A stretch of 64,000 nt of DNA from Clostridia bacterium (GCA_022791055.1 JAAVYI010000006.1:1-64000); one strand, 5' to 3'; positions 42,909-50,643 are shown, numbered from the stretch's first letter. The notes: generated from the sequence alone by a model not told the origin. Numbers and translations are program-made.

Positions 42909-44591
42909 TTATAAATAGAGGTTTGCCGTATCGGGGTAAGCAATCTCTGCCCAGAAATTTTTCATCTTCCAACCACAACCATCATCATGAGTGCCCCAAT
43001 ATAATGTTTCTTTCTTCTGGTCGGACGCAAGTGCTGCATAAATCTTACCACCGGTTACCGTCATTTGTGCTGAAAATGTAGTAGTAACATAGCTACCATT
43101 GACAGAGCCTTTACCATGGTCGACGATTATATGTTCTACCAAATATGCATCATTAACAATCGATTGCGAATAGTAGTAGAAATGCTCTTTTGTATAATAC
43201 AGGGGAAGAGCCTTACTATCTTCCGTAAAATGACAAATATCAGCATGGAATGTAATATCCACATTTACCGACTTCGTCCAATCAATTTCCGAAATCAATT
43301 CCGTAAAGTCTATATCATATGCAGAACACAACCGAGGAGTCTTATCCCAAATTGTGCTACTAGTTGAATCCCCATCTAAGAAATGTTTTTTGACTGTCTT
43401 TACTTTATACCACCCGGCTTTCAATTTCAAACCGGTCGCGGGCATAGTTGTGGAAGTATATTGCTCTTTCTCTGCCGTGTACCACCCGGCAAAAATGAAA
43501 TTTTCTTTTTCGGGCGTGGGCAAAGTGATTGTTTCGCCCGCCGCGACCGAAATGTCGTCGACGTCGCTGCCGCCGTTCTCGTCCAGTTCGATTTTCGCCT
43601 GCCAAACGGCTTTTAACGAAATACTTTTACTCGGCATGGTGGTCGAAGTATACTTCTTGCCCGCCATATCTTCCCAGTATGCGAATTTGGCCAGTTCTTT
43701 GGTCGGCGTGGGCAGCGCAACGGTCGACCCCGCGCGCGCAACAATAGCAAGCACATTGCTGCCGCCGTTGCTGTCCAGTTCGATGACAGGCGCATATTCG
43801 ACCGCATACAGTACCATGGTATCGGTGACTTTGCCGCTCCATACCTCGCCGCCCTGCGTTTTGCTCCAGGTCAGCGGCGCTTTGCCGTCGACACGCGTTT
43901 TGGGTACGATCTTGCTGACCGGCGTATCGTATTCGACTTCGATCTCCTCGCTGTCCATGCCCGCCTCGAAAAAGCAAGTGACGGTAAACTTTTCGGCTTC
44001 GAAACCGGCGTACAGCGTGACCGCCTCGCCGTTCAAATTAAAATTCTTTTCGTTTAGGACCGACACCAACGGAATGAGGCCGGCCGTATCGGCGACCTTG
44101 ACGCCCTCGCAGTTGGCTTTGGTGAACCAGCCGACGAACTCCTTATGCGCCAGCGTCAAGTTTTTCGGCAGCTCCGGCAAGCTCGCCCCGTAGGCGACTG
44201 TCAGTTGCCGCTCGCCCGTCACGGTCGCGCCCTGATAGTCGAGAACGACGGTGTAGTCTTTGGCTTTGAACTGCGGGAACAGCACCATATTTTTGCCGTC
44301 GGTAAAGGGCGACAGCGACGCGCCGCTACTCGACACGTACTGCGTGCCGCCGACTTCTGCGTCGAACAGGCCGATAAACGTATAGCCCGTGCGTTCGGGT
44401 ACGACGTCGAGCGCATACGGCATACCGGCCGTCACCGTGATCTGGTGCGATCCGGCGTCGTCGGTGTACTGAATGGTGTACACTTTCGGCGTCGTATCTT
44501 CGGGCTGCTTTTCGGCGCACCCCACAAAGACCGCGATACAGCACGCAAGCACAACGCTCAAGGCGATCGCGAAAAGTCCTTTCTTCTTCAT
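42909..44591 (-). CDS. Lipoprotein with InlB-type (Listeria-Bacteroides) repeats
   Basis: 560 residues. The MKKKGLFAIALSVVLACCIAVFVGC signal peptide is followed by several InlB B-repeats (Y.F.G.F....G..Y...A.S.....T....LFPQFKAK pattern: PERTGYTFIGLFDAE, AHKEFVGWFTKANCEG, ELAKFAYWEDMAGKKYTSTTMP, ENFIFAGWYTAEKEQYTSTTMP). Residues ~400-560 are a separate beta-rich domain (WDKTPRLCSAYDIDFTELIS...YWGTHDDGCGWKMKNFWAEI) encoded by clearly more A+T-rich DNA (42.9-43.4 kb) than the rest, suggesting domain exchange. GGAGGG precedes the start at 44591. Confidence 0.8.
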   Translation of the reverse strand: MKKKGLFAIALSVVLACCIAVFVGCAEKQPEDTTPKVYTIQYTDDAGSHQITVTAGMPYALDVVPERTGYTFIGLFDAEVGGTQYVSSSGASLSPFTDGKNMVLFPQFKAKDYTVVLDYQGATVTGERQLTVAYGASLPELPKNLTLAHKEFVGWFTKANCEGVKVADTAGLIPLVSVLNEKNFNLNGEAVTLYAGFEAEKFTVTCFFEAGMDSEEIEVEYDTPVSKIVPKTRVDGKAPLTWSKTQGGEVWSGKVTDTMVLYAVEYAPVIELDSNGGSNVLAIVARAGSTVALPTPTKELAKFAYWEDMAGKKYTSTTMPSKSISLKAVWQAKIELDENGGSDVDDISVAAGETITLPTPEKENFIFAGWYTAEKEQYTSTTMPATGLKLKAGWYKVKTVKKHFLDGDSTSSTIWDKTPRLCSAYDIDFTELISEIDWTKSVNVDITFHADICHFTEDSKALPLYYTKEHFYYYSQSIVNDAYLVEHIIVDHGKGSVNGSYVTTTFSAQMTVTGGKIYAALASDQKKETLYWGTHDDGCGWKMKNFWAEIAYPDTANLYL

Positions 44592-44620
44592 AAAAAACCC
44601 TCCTTTTTTACGCTCACAAA

Positions 44621-44647
44621 ATACACCTAATACTATAATAGGCGTAC
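44621..44647. promoter_or_regulatory. 27-bp palindrome, copy 1 (operator candidate)
   Basis: The reverse complement begins GTACGCCTATTATAGTATTA and is a near-perfect palindrome (one mismatch at the outer edges). It sits just downstream of the -10 box (44658-44663) of the lipoprotein promoter, a usual place for a repressor site. An identical-type palindrome lies at 44790-44816. Confidence 0.6.
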
Positions 44648-44657
44648 TTTTTTTACT

Positions 44658-44686
44658 ATTATAACGCATTTTTTTCGCAAAAGCAA
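44658..44686 (-). promoter_or_regulatory. Promoter of the InlB-repeat lipoprotein operon
   Basis: TTGCTT (44686-44681), 17 nt, TATAAT (44663-44658) on the minus strand. The palindrome at 44621-44647 covers the early transcribed region. Confidence 0.65.
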
Positions 44687-44789
44687 GTATTTTCCTATAC
44701 ATTTTCCACAGAAAAGTAGGTCGTTTGCCGTCTTTGCCCGTCGATATGGCGTTCTCACCGCGATTTTAATACATTTTGCTTATCCGAAT

Positions 44790-44816
44790 GTACGCCTATT
44801 ATAGTATTAGGCGTAC
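44790..44816. promoter_or_regulatory. 27-bp palindrome, copy 2
   Basis: 9-bp perfect outer arms GTACGCCTA / TAGGCGTAC around TTATAGTAT, followed by a T-run. It matches copy 1 and lies 170 bp from it. The stretch between the two (44687-44789) contains no gene I can see. Confidence 0.6.
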
Positions 44817-44848
44817 TTTTGTTTATGGGGTAAAAATGGCCGAAAGGG

Positions 44849-44999
44849 AACGAATACGCACACACTTTGTCACCCCGAGCGAAAGTCGAGGGTCTAGCGA
44901 AGCGAATCCATTATTCTATACGCCTTCGTACATTCTTGCGTACCGCTCGAAATGACAAATGGTCTTTACTGCTTTCATGCAGTTTTGTCTTTAGCTCTA
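44849..44999. repeat. MITE-like dispersed repeat R1, copy 2
   Basis: The core 44866-44959 has TTTGTCA and TGACAAA termini and CGAGCG..AGTCGAG arms. Homology to copy 1 extends on both sides (ACGCACACAC on the left; GGTCTTTACTGCTTT and TTTTGTCTTT on the right). The outer left arm present in copy 1 is missing here. It occupies the gap between the lipoprotein promoter region and the rubrerythrin terminator. Confidence 0.75.
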
Positions 45000-45028
45000 T
45001 TGACACGGAATACGCATTCTCCTTAACC

Positions 45029-45057
45029 AAAAAAGACGAGCCGCAACTCGCCTTTTT
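45029..45057. terminator. Intrinsic terminator downstream of the rubrerythrin gene
   Basis: On the minus strand AAAAAGGCGAG and CTCGTCTTTTT pair (one G-T) around TTGCGG, followed by a T-run. Confidence 0.8.
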
Positions 45058-45113
45058 CGTTTACATGGACTTAAGCGACAATATACATTGTCACCGCATA
45101 CTTTTGCCTATGT

Positions 45114-45659
45114 TTATTTGCCGAAGTAACGCTTCAACAGGCCTTCGAACGCCTTGCCGTGACGGGCTTCGTCGCGAGCCATTTCGTGAACTGTGTCGTG
45201 GATCGCGTCGAGGTTCGCGGCTTTGGCGCGCTTGGCGAGATCGAACTTACCGGCGGTCGCGCCGTTTTCGGCCTCTACGCGCATTTGCAAATTCTTTTCG
45301 GTCGAGTCGGTGACGACTTCGCCGAGTAGTTCGGCAAACTTGGCGGCGTGTTCGGCCTCTTCATACGCGGCCTTTTCCCAGTACAAACCGATTTCGGGAT
45401 AGCCCTCGCGGTGCGCGACGCGCGCCATCGCCAAATACATACCGACCTCGGTGCATTCGCCGTTGAAGTTGGCGCGCAGATCGGCCATGATGTCCTCGGA
45501 CGCGCCTTGCGCTACGCCGATCACGTGTTCGGCAGCCCAGCTACGGCCTTCGCCTTGCAAAACAAACTTAGAAGCCGGCGCTTTGCACTGCGGACACTGT
45601 GCGGGTGCGGAATCGCCCTCATGCACATAACCGCAAACGGAACAAACATACTTTTTCAT
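45114..45659 (-). CDS. Reverse rubrerythrin (rubredoxin domain first)
   Basis: 181 residues. The N-terminal rubredoxin-like domain has C6-x2-C9 and C22-x2-C25 as iron ligands. The four-helix diiron domain follows, with [22 protein letters not shown] (ExxH) and [11 protein letters not shown]. The order is reversed relative to classical rubrerythrin, as in the oxygen-induced revRbr of Clostridium acetobutylicum, which reduces hydrogen peroxide and oxygen. It lies 16 bp downstream of the PerR-type regulator gene and shares its promoter. Confidence 0.92.
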   Translation of the reverse strand: MKKYVCSVCGYVHEGDSAPAQCPQCKAPASKFVLQGEGRSWAAEHVIGVAQGASEDIMADLRANFNGECTEVGMYLAMARVAHREGYPEIGLYWEKAAYEEAEHAAKFAELLGEVVTDSTEKNLQMRVEAENGATAGKFDLAKRAKAANLDAIHDTVHEMARDEARHGKAFEGLLKRYFGK

Positions 45660-45675
45660 GATTCTTTCTCCTTTT

Positions 45676-46068
45676 TTATATAGAATTTTTGGGATGACTG
45701 TGTAAGCACGCGCACGTCGGGCAAAGCCCGTACAGCACGGTTTTTTCGCTGTCGACCGTATACCCCTGTTGCGACAGGCGGTCGCCCAGATCGGACTGTA
45801 AAAACAGATCGGAGATCGCGCCGCATCGGTTGCAAATAAAATGCATGTGCGGACTCAAATCGGCGTCGAAGTGCAACGTTTTTTTCTCCGTCTCGAGTGT
45901 CAACAATTTTTTCTCGTCGGCCAGTTGCCGCAGATTGCGGTAGACCGTCCCCAACGATATATCAGGAATACGTTTGCGGACGCACGTATACACCCATTCG
46001 GCGTCCGGGTGGCACTTGGTGCCGCGCACGGCCTCGTATACCGCTTCCCGCTGTTTCGAATAGCGCAT
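45676..46068 (-). CDS. PerR/Fur-family peroxide-sensing repressor
   Basis: 130 residues. An N-terminal winged helix ([46 protein letters not shown]) and a C-terminal metal domain with [22 protein letters not shown] and the second Cys pair [10 protein letters not shown] give the structural zinc site (CxxC...CxxC). Start: MRYSKQRE at 46068 with GGAGG 5-6 nt upstream; a longer in-frame form starting at 46095 lacks a site. A Fur/PerR-type palindrome lies over its own transcription start, implying autoregulation together with rubrerythrin. Confidence 0.88.
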   Translation of the reverse strand: MRYSKQREAVYEAVRGTKCHPDAEWVYTCVRKRIPDISLGTVYRNLRQLADEKKLLTLETEKKTLHFDADLSPHMHFICNRCGAISDLFLQSDLGDRLSQQGYTVDSEKTVLYGLCPTCACLHSHPKNSI

Positions 46069-46112
46069 ACCTACCTCCTTTTTACTATTTGCCATTCGGC
46101 TGTAAATTATTT

Positions 46113-46131
46113 AGTAATGATTATCATTACT
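46113..46131. promoter_or_regulatory. PerR/Fur box
   Basis: A perfect 9-1-9 palindrome, AGTAATGATTATCATTACT, of the Fur/PerR type, placed 7 nt downstream of the -10 box of the perR promoter, over the start of transcription. Confidence 0.85.
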
Positions 46132-46137
46132 GTTTAT

Positions 46138-46166
46138 AGTATACAACTTGTCCGCGCATTTGTCAA
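46138..46166 (-). promoter_or_regulatory. Promoter of the perR-rubrerythrin operon
   Basis: TTGACA (46166-46161), 17 nt, TATACT (46143-46138) on the minus strand. Confidence 0.85.
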
Positions 46167-46218
46167 GCATTTTTACAAAAAATTTTTTGTATGCGCCTGC
46201 GTATGTATGTTTTATCCT

Positions 46219-46314
46219 TTTGTCACCCCGAGCGAAAGCCGAGGGGTCTAGCGCAAGCGAATTATTTATTTTATACGCCTGCGTACATTCCTCGACTGCG
46301 CTCGAAATGACAAA
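46219..46314. repeat. MITE-like dispersed repeat R1, copy 3
   Basis: TTTGTCACCCCGAGCGAAAG at the left and CGACTGCGCTCGAAATGACA at the right are near-perfect inverted ends. This copy has only the core. A degenerate half-copy (CGCTTACCGCCCGCAATGACA) lies near 46390-46410. The whole stretch 46167-46492 otherwise shows no gene; the promoter of the cysteine-rich gene must be near its 3' end but I find no good boxes. Confidence 0.75.
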
Positions 46315-46492
46315 AGGTCATCATGCCTATACTACCCATTGCTTACAAATTCATATCATTGAACACTCGTTTTGACAAAGAGTTCGCCTCGCTTACCGCC
46401 CGCAATGACATAATGTGTCACACCGATGCGCGCGGCGCATATACTACAATATACAGTTCGTTTATACGGACGAAATACGGAGGATAAAAACC

Positions 46493-46705
46493 ATGTGTAA
46501 CTGTTGTCACCGTCACGATTGCTGCCAAATGCCCGAACCGCGCTGCGGCTGCGAGCGGCAAAATCAAGGCTGCGGCTGCGGCTGCGAACGGCAGAACCAA
46601 GGCTGCGGCTGTGAGCAAAACGACGACGACCGCTGCTGCTGCTGCTGCCGCGTGCAGCGTTGCTGCCGTCGCTGCTGCTGCGGACTGTTCGGTCTGCTCC
46701 GCTAA
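46493..46705 (+). CDS. Cysteine-rich small protein (22 Cys in 70 residues)
   Basis: MCNCCHRHDCCQMPEPRC begins the 70-residue protein. The unit CGCERQNQG occurs twice in tandem, then an acidic QNDDD, a CCCCC block, CC, CCC and the tail GLFGLLR. GGAGG 9 nt before the ATG makes translation likely; a longer in-frame start (46415) lacks such a site. 31% Cys with His and acidic residues suggests metal binding or disulfide cross-linking, like metallothioneins or spore-coat proteins. I know no named family. It converges on the ABC-F gene and shares a terminator. Confidence 0.7.
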   Translation: MCNCCHRHDCCQMPEPRCGCERQNQGCGCGCERQNQGCGCEQNDDDRCCCCCRVQRCCRRCCCGLFGLLR

Positions 46706-46753
46706 GCACTGACAAAACCCCGGCGCGACGTTCAGCCGCGCCGACTACATAGA

Positions 46754-46785
46754 GAAAAGCCGCCGTTTCGATACGGCGGTTTTTA
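46754..46785. terminator. Bidirectional intrinsic terminator
   Basis: AAAAGCCGCCGT / ACGGCGGTTTTT around TTCGAT. A second G+C-rich hairpin (GGCGCG/CGCGCC, ~46722-46743) precedes it. It lies between the cysteine-rich gene and the ABC-F gene, which ends at 46798. Confidence 0.85.
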
Positions 46786-46797
46786 TTTGTCGGCTTG

Positions 46798-48372
46798 TCA
46801 ATTCAATTCCAGATATTCGTCGTAAGTCATATCGCGGTCGAACACTTTTGTATTGTCGATCTCGATAATGCGGTTGCACACGGTGTTGAGCATTTCCTCG
46901 TCGTGGGTGACGAGCAGCATATTGCCCTTGAAATTGGTCATGCCCTTGTTGAGCGCGGTAATGCTTTCGAGATCGAGGTGGTTGGTCGGCTCGTCGAACG
47001 TCAAGAAGTTGGCGCCGGCGAGCATCATGCGCGACAGCATACAGCGCACCTTTTCGCCGCCCGACAGCACGCTCGCCTTTTTCAAAGCCTCTTGCCCCGA
47101 AAACAGCATACGCCCCAACCAACTGCGCAAGTATTCTTCATAGCGGTCTTTCGAGTACTGCGCCAGCCACTCGACCAGCGTCAAGTCCACGCCGTCGAAA
47201 AAGCTGTCGTAGTTACCGGGCATATAGGCGGGAATGATCGTCTTGCCCCATTGCACCGTGCCGGCGTCGGGCGTTTCTACGCCCATGATACAGTCGAGCA
47301 GCATCGACACCGACTGCGATTTGCCGCAAATGATGCCGATCTTGTCGTCGTGTTTGAGTTTGAACGACACGTTCTCGAAGAAACCTTTTTTGGTCAGCCC
47401 CTCGACCTCGAGAATCTCGTTGCCGATCTCGCGCTCGAACTTGAAATCGACGTAAGGATATTTACGGCTGGACGGCTTGATGTCGTCGAGTACGATCTTT
47501 TCCAGTTCGCGTTTTCTCGACGTCGCTTGCTTGCTTTTACTGGCGTTGGCCGAAAAGCGTTGGATAAATTCCTGCAACTCTTTGGCGCGCGCTTCGAGTT
47601 TTTTATTCTGCTCTTTGGCCTGGCGCAACGCGAGCTGGCTCGACTCGTACCAAAAATCGTAGTTGCCGACGTAGATGCGGATCTGCTTGAAATCGACGTC
47701 GCAAATGTGCGTGCAAACGCGGTTTAAAAAGTGGCGATTGTGCGAAACGATGATGATCGTCGTTTCGTCTAATTCCATCAAATAGTCTTCCAACCATTTG
47801 GCCGTTTTGGCGTCGAGGTTGTTGGTCGGCTCGTCGAGGATCAGAATATCGGGCTTAAAGAACAGCGCTTGCGCCAACAGCACTTTAACCTTGACTTTGG
47901 CGTCGACGTCGGCCATCGGTGTATAGAACACGGACGGATCGACTTTCAAGCTGTTGAGCAGCGCCTCGGCCGAAGCCTCCGCCTCGTAGCCGCCCATTTC
48001 GCCGAACTCGCCTTCGAGTTCGCCCGCGCGCACGCCGTCCTCGTCGGAAAAGTCCTCTTTGGCATACAGCGCGTCGCGCTCGCACTTGATCTGCATCAGC
48101 GCCTTGTGTCCCCACATCACCGTGTCGAGCACGGTATATTCGTCGTAAGCGTTTTGATTTTGTTGCAAGACCGACATGCGCTCGTTCTTGTCGATCGTCA
48201 CGTCGCCCTTGTTCGGCTCGAGGTCGCCCGACAGCACTTTGAGAAAAGTCGACTTGCCCGCGCCGTTCGCGCCGATGATGCCGTAGCAGTTGCCGCGCGT
48301 AAACTTTAAGTTGACGTTATCGAACAGTACGCGGCTGCCGAATTGCAATGTGACGTTGTTTACCTGAATCAT
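46798..48372 (-). CDS. ABC-F family ATPase (YkpA/YbiT type)
   Basis: 524 residues with two nucleotide-binding domains and a charged linker (~240-310), no membrane segments. NBD1 has Walker A GANGAGKST and Walker B DILILDEPTNNLD, but its signature motif is degenerate (MADVDAKVKVKVLLAQ instead of LSGGE). NBD2 has a proper LSGGEKVRCMLS signature and FLTFDEPTNHLDLES, but a degenerate P-loop (ICGKSQSVSMLL). The same pattern occurs in YkpA/YbiT-type members as I recall, so it is probably natural. ABC-F proteins act on stalled ribosomes. AAGGA lies upstream of the ATG. Confidence 0.88.
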   Translation of the reverse strand: MIQVNNVTLQFGSRVLFDNVNLKFTRGNCYGIIGANGAGKSTFLKVLSGDLEPNKGDVTIDKNERMSVLQQNQNAYDEYTVLDTVMWGHKALMQIKCERDALYAKEDFSDEDGVRAGELEGEFGEMGGYEAEASAEALLNSLKVDPSVFYTPMADVDAKVKVKVLLAQALFFKPDILILDEPTNNLDAKTAKWLEDYLMELDETTIIIVSHNRHFLNRVCTHICDVDFKQIRIYVGNYDFWYESSQLALRQAKEQNKKLEARAKELQEFIQRFSANASKSKQATSRKRELEKIVLDDIKPSSRKYPYVDFKFEREIGNEILEVEGLTKKGFFENVSFKLKHDDKIGIICGKSQSVSMLLDCIMGVETPDAGTVQWGKTIIPAYMPGNYDSFFDGVDLTLVEWLAQYSKDRYEEYLRSWLGRMLFSGQEALKKASVLSGGEKVRCMLSRMMLAGANFLTFDEPTNHLDLESITALNKGMTNFKGNMLLVTHDEEMLNTVCNRIIEIDNTKVFDRDMTYDEYLELN

Positions 48373-48438
48373 ACTGAAAAGTCCTTGTTAAAATGTCGGA
48401 AGTTTTACCGCGAGGATTTCTGCGCTTTCGCAGCTTAT

Positions 48439-48470
48439 AAAAACAATCCCGAACGTGACACGTCCGGGAT
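48439..48470 (-). terminator. Intrinsic terminator of the rpsF-ssb-rpsR operon
   Basis: ATCCCGGACGT and ACGTTCGGGAT pair (one G-T) around GTC, followed by TGTTTTT on the minus strand, 12 nt after the rpsR stop codon. Confidence 0.85.
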
Positions 48471-48481
48471 CAAAGCCGCGA

Positions 48482-48751
48482 TTATTCCGCTTTGAACGGC
48501 ATCAAAGCCATGTGCCGCGCGCGCTTGATGGCGGTCGCCATTTCGCGTTGGTGCTGCGCACAGATGCCCGAAGTGCGGCGGGGAATGATCTTCCCCTTTT
48601 CGGTCACAAAACGCTTGAGACGCGCGGTATCCTTATAGTCGATATGCTCGACCTTTTCGGCGCAAAACAAGCAAACTTTTTTCTTCATCGGGCGGCGGGG
48701 GCGCTTGCCCTTATCGTCGTCCGAAAAACTTTTATTGTTTCTCTTATCCAT
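48482..48751 (-). CDS. rpsR: 30S ribosomal protein S18
   Basis: 89 residues. The family core [66 protein letters not shown] is complete. The CxxC and later Cys/His mark the zinc-binding (C+) version. S18 binds S6 in the small-subunit platform. It is the last gene of the operon, separated from ssb by a 292-bp stretch of repeats. AGGAG about 10 nt before the ATG. Confidence 0.97.
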   Translation of the reverse strand: MDKRNNKSFSDDDKGKRPRRPMKKKVCLFCAEKVEHIDYKDTARLKRFVTEKGKIIPRRTSGICAQHQREMATAIKRARHMALMPFKAE

Positions 48752-48822
48752 GATAATCGATCTCCTGATATAATTTCAATGTGGGAATCGTGTTCCCGAA
48801 ATGTGCGTTTTTTCGTTTGAGA

Positions 48823-48935
48823 TTGACGGCGGAGACGCAATGCGCTACTAAAACGGCAGAGCCGATACCCTTTGACGGCGGAGACGCAATGCGCGCTGCT
48901 AAAACGGCAGAGCCGATACTTTTGACGGCGGAGAC
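48823..48935. repeat. Tandem ~50-bp repeat between ssb and rpsR
   Basis: TTGACGGCGGAGACGCAATG starts at 48823 and again at 48872; a third copy starting at 48922 diverges after GGAGACG. Each unit also holds CGGC-AGA-GCCG, a small hairpin. The repeat is not CRISPR-like: the copies abut and there are no unique spacers. It is transcribed within the ribosomal operon. Confidence 0.8.
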
Positions 48936-48945
48936 GAGGTCGAAG

Positions 48946-49023
48946 AGCGGCAACAGTCGGCAAATCGGCGAGCGCGCGTAGTTCGATCTACGTAACCGAG
49001 CCGATTTGCCGAACGTAGCCGCT
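48946..49023. repeat. Hairpin repeat R2, copy 3
   Basis: AGCGGCAACAGTCGGCAAAT on the left and the complementary GCCGATTTGCCG..GTAGCCGCT on the right enclose CGTAG-TTCGAT-CTACG. The inner 12 bp (CGGCAAATCGGC / GCCGATTTGCCG) are perfectly paired though different from copies 1 and 2. It begins 20 bp after the ssb stop codon. Confidence 0.75.
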
Positions 49024-49043
49024 ATGCGGCCTCGTATACGCCG

Positions 49044-49463
49044 TCAAAAAGGAAGTTCGTCGTTATCCACCGGCTCCAACTCACTCACCTGTTTCTTGGC
49101 TTGCAGTTTTGCGGCGGGCGCATCGTAGTTGCTTCCCACGTCATCGTTACGGCTAGTAATAAACTCGACATCTTCAGCAACAACTTCGGTCATGTAACGC
49201 TTATTTCCGTCCTTATCGTCATAAGAGCGAGTTTGCAACCTACCACTAACGCCAACTTTCCTGCCTTTCGACAAATACTTAGCACAGTTTTCGGCCAAGC
49301 CCTGCCATGTTACGATGTTAAAAAAGTCAGCTTCTCTCTCTCCTGCCGCATTCGCACGCGCACGGTTAACCGCAATGCTAAATGTGCAAACACTCGTACC
49401 GTTGGTCGTCGACTTCAACTCGGGATCACGCGTGAGATTGCCGATCAAAATAACCTTGTTCAT
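49044..49463 (-). CDS. ssb: Single-stranded DNA-binding protein
   Basis: 139 residues: OB-fold domain (MNKVILIGNLTRDPELKSTTNGTSVCTFSIAVNR...WQGLAENCAKYLSKGRKVGVSGRLQTRSYDDKDGNKRYMTEVVAEDVEFI), short linker, and acidic tail DNDELPF that binds partner proteins. Its place between rpsF and rpsR is conserved in Bacillota. The coding sequence is noticeably less G+C-rich than its neighbours. AAGGAG precedes the ATG; rpsF ends 9 bp upstream. Confidence 0.95.
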   Translation of the reverse strand: MNKVILIGNLTRDPELKSTTNGTSVCTFSIAVNRARANAAGEREADFFNIVTWQGLAENCAKYLSKGRKVGVSGRLQTRSYDDKDGNKRYMTEVVAEDVEFITSRNDDVGSNYDAPAAKLQAKKQVSELEPVDNDELPF

Positions 49464-49472
49464 GTTCTCTCC

Positions 49473-49754
49473 TTATTCCGGCTTGGTCACTAAGAAACGC
49501 ATGACCGAGTCCGAAATTCTCATCTGCCGTTCCAGTTCGGCCGGGAACTCGGGGTTCGCGGTGAACGTCATCAGCACATAGTAGCCGTCGTTCTTGAAGT
49601 TGATCGGATACGCAAGTTTCTTCAGTCCCCACTTGTTGACTTCGGCCTCGCCGCCGTTGTCGGTCACAAGTTTGGAGAACTTGTCCACCTGCGCGTTGAT
49701 CTCGGCTTCGTCGAGTCCGGGCGCGAGAATGTACAGTACCTCGTACTTATTCAT
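49473..49754 (-). CDS. rpsF: 30S ribosomal protein S6
   Basis: 93 residues (MNKYEVLYILAPGLDEAEINAQVDKFSKLV...WGLKKLAYPINFKNDGYYVLMTFTANPEFPAELERQMRISDSVMRFLV), complete. First gene of the operon, with AAGGAGG before the ATG at 49754. Confidence 0.96.
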   Translation of the reverse strand: MNKYEVLYILAPGLDEAEINAQVDKFSKLVTDNGGEAEVNKWGLKKLAYPINFKNDGYYVLMTFTANPEFPAELERQMRISDSVMRFLVTKPE

Positions 49755-49831
49755 GTTTCTACCTCCTTTCGGTCTATGACCCACGTCTAGCAACGTGAGT
49801 AAGGAATCGCTTTTTACACAAAAGCCTTATT

Positions 49832-49860
49832 ATTGTATCACAGTTTCGCCCATTATGCAA
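49832..49860 (-). promoter_or_regulatory. Promoter of the rpsF operon
   Basis: TTGCAT (49860-49855), 17 nt, TACAAT (49837-49832) on the minus strand. The ~70-nt leader holds CACGT-TGCTAG-ACGTG and GGTC-ATA-GACC hairpins, where S6:S18 autoregulation acts in other bacteria; the exact binding motif is not verified here. Confidence 0.7.
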
Positions 49861-49905
49861 GCGTTTTGCACCGCATTTACAAAAACGCCGCGCACCCGCA
49901 CAGCG

Positions 49906-50643
49906 TTATTGAAATTCGGTCATGTGTCGCCAGTAGTGTTTGGGGCAATGGTTCATGCGGCCGCGATCGCTGTGGCGCTCCTTGATCTCGACGGTGTCGT
50001 AAAACAGTTTCCACAGCTTGCGGAATTTCTTTTCTTCCTCGCTCGTCGGCGGCAGTTGCAGTTCGTCGAGCGTGACGAACTGCTGCGTATCGGGCGCATG
50101 GACGAACGCCACGCCGCGCCCCTTGTCGTAGATCATAAACGTTTCTTGCGGCAGGCGGTCGCAAAAATGGTCGGCGATCAGCGGCAACACGTTGTGCGTC
50201 GGCTCGATGACCGAAACGAGCGACGACCCGTAGTCGGTAAACCGCACGAACTCCTTCATTTTGTGCGCCTCGTTGTACACGCTTTTGACCGTGGCCATGA
50301 TCGGCGCGACAGCCTCGTTGGCAACGGCGGTATAGATTTTTCGACCGTAGCGAAACCCGTAGCGCAAGTATTTTAGTACCGCTAATTCTTTGGCCGCGAA
50401 ACCGCTCAAAAACGTCAGGCGCACATTGTCGAACGCGCGGCCGCCGATCTTTTTGCGAATGCCGTTTAAGACGCGTTCGGCCTTGACGCCGTCGGTCTCG
50501 ATATGGCGCACGGCAAACAGCGTCAGATCGTCGTCGCGGATCTCGACGGGCGTTTCCTTTTTGTCGAACGCCTCGAACACGCAGCACAGCAGTCCGTCGA
50601 ACGTGCCGTCGTAGCAGTATGTCACATCTGCCCGGTCAGACAT
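49906..50643 (-). CDS. DUF4130/TIGR03915-type protein, partner of radical SAM DNA-repair-like enzyme
   Basis: 245 residues starting TYCYDGTFDGLLCCVFEAF, ending GRMNHCPKHYWRHMTEF, as in the TIGR03915 family. These proteins are almost always encoded next to a TIGR03916 radical SAM protein and are annotated as putative DNA metabolism or repair. Here the start overlaps the end of that gene by 22 bp (50622-50643), with GAGGAGG before the ATG. The biochemical role is unproven. Confidence 0.85.
   Translation of the reverse strand: MSDRADVTYCYDGTFDGLLCCVFEAFDKKETPVEIRDDDLTLFAVRHIETDGVKAERVLNGIRKKIGGRAFDNVRLTFLSGFAAKELAVLKYLRYGFRYGRKIYTAVANEAVAPIMATVKSVYNEAHKMKEFVRFTDYGSSLVSVIEPTHNVLPLIADHFCDRLPQETFMIYDKGRGVAFVHAPDTQQFVTLDELQLPPTSEEEKKFRKLWKLFYDTVEIKERHSDRGRMNHCPKHYWRHMTEFQ

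Noticed and set aside
46415..46492. Longer N-terminus for the cysteine-rich protein
   Set aside because: The extra 26 codons have no ribosome site, whereas GGAGG stands correctly before the ATG at 46493.
46798..48372. Inactivated ABC-F gene because of degenerate P-loop in the second domain
   Set aside because: The frame is intact, other motifs are present, and similar degeneracy occurs in YkpA/YbiT-type proteins as far as I recall.
48823..48935. CRISPR array
   Set aside because: Units abut without unique spacers, there are only two to three units, and no cas genes are present.
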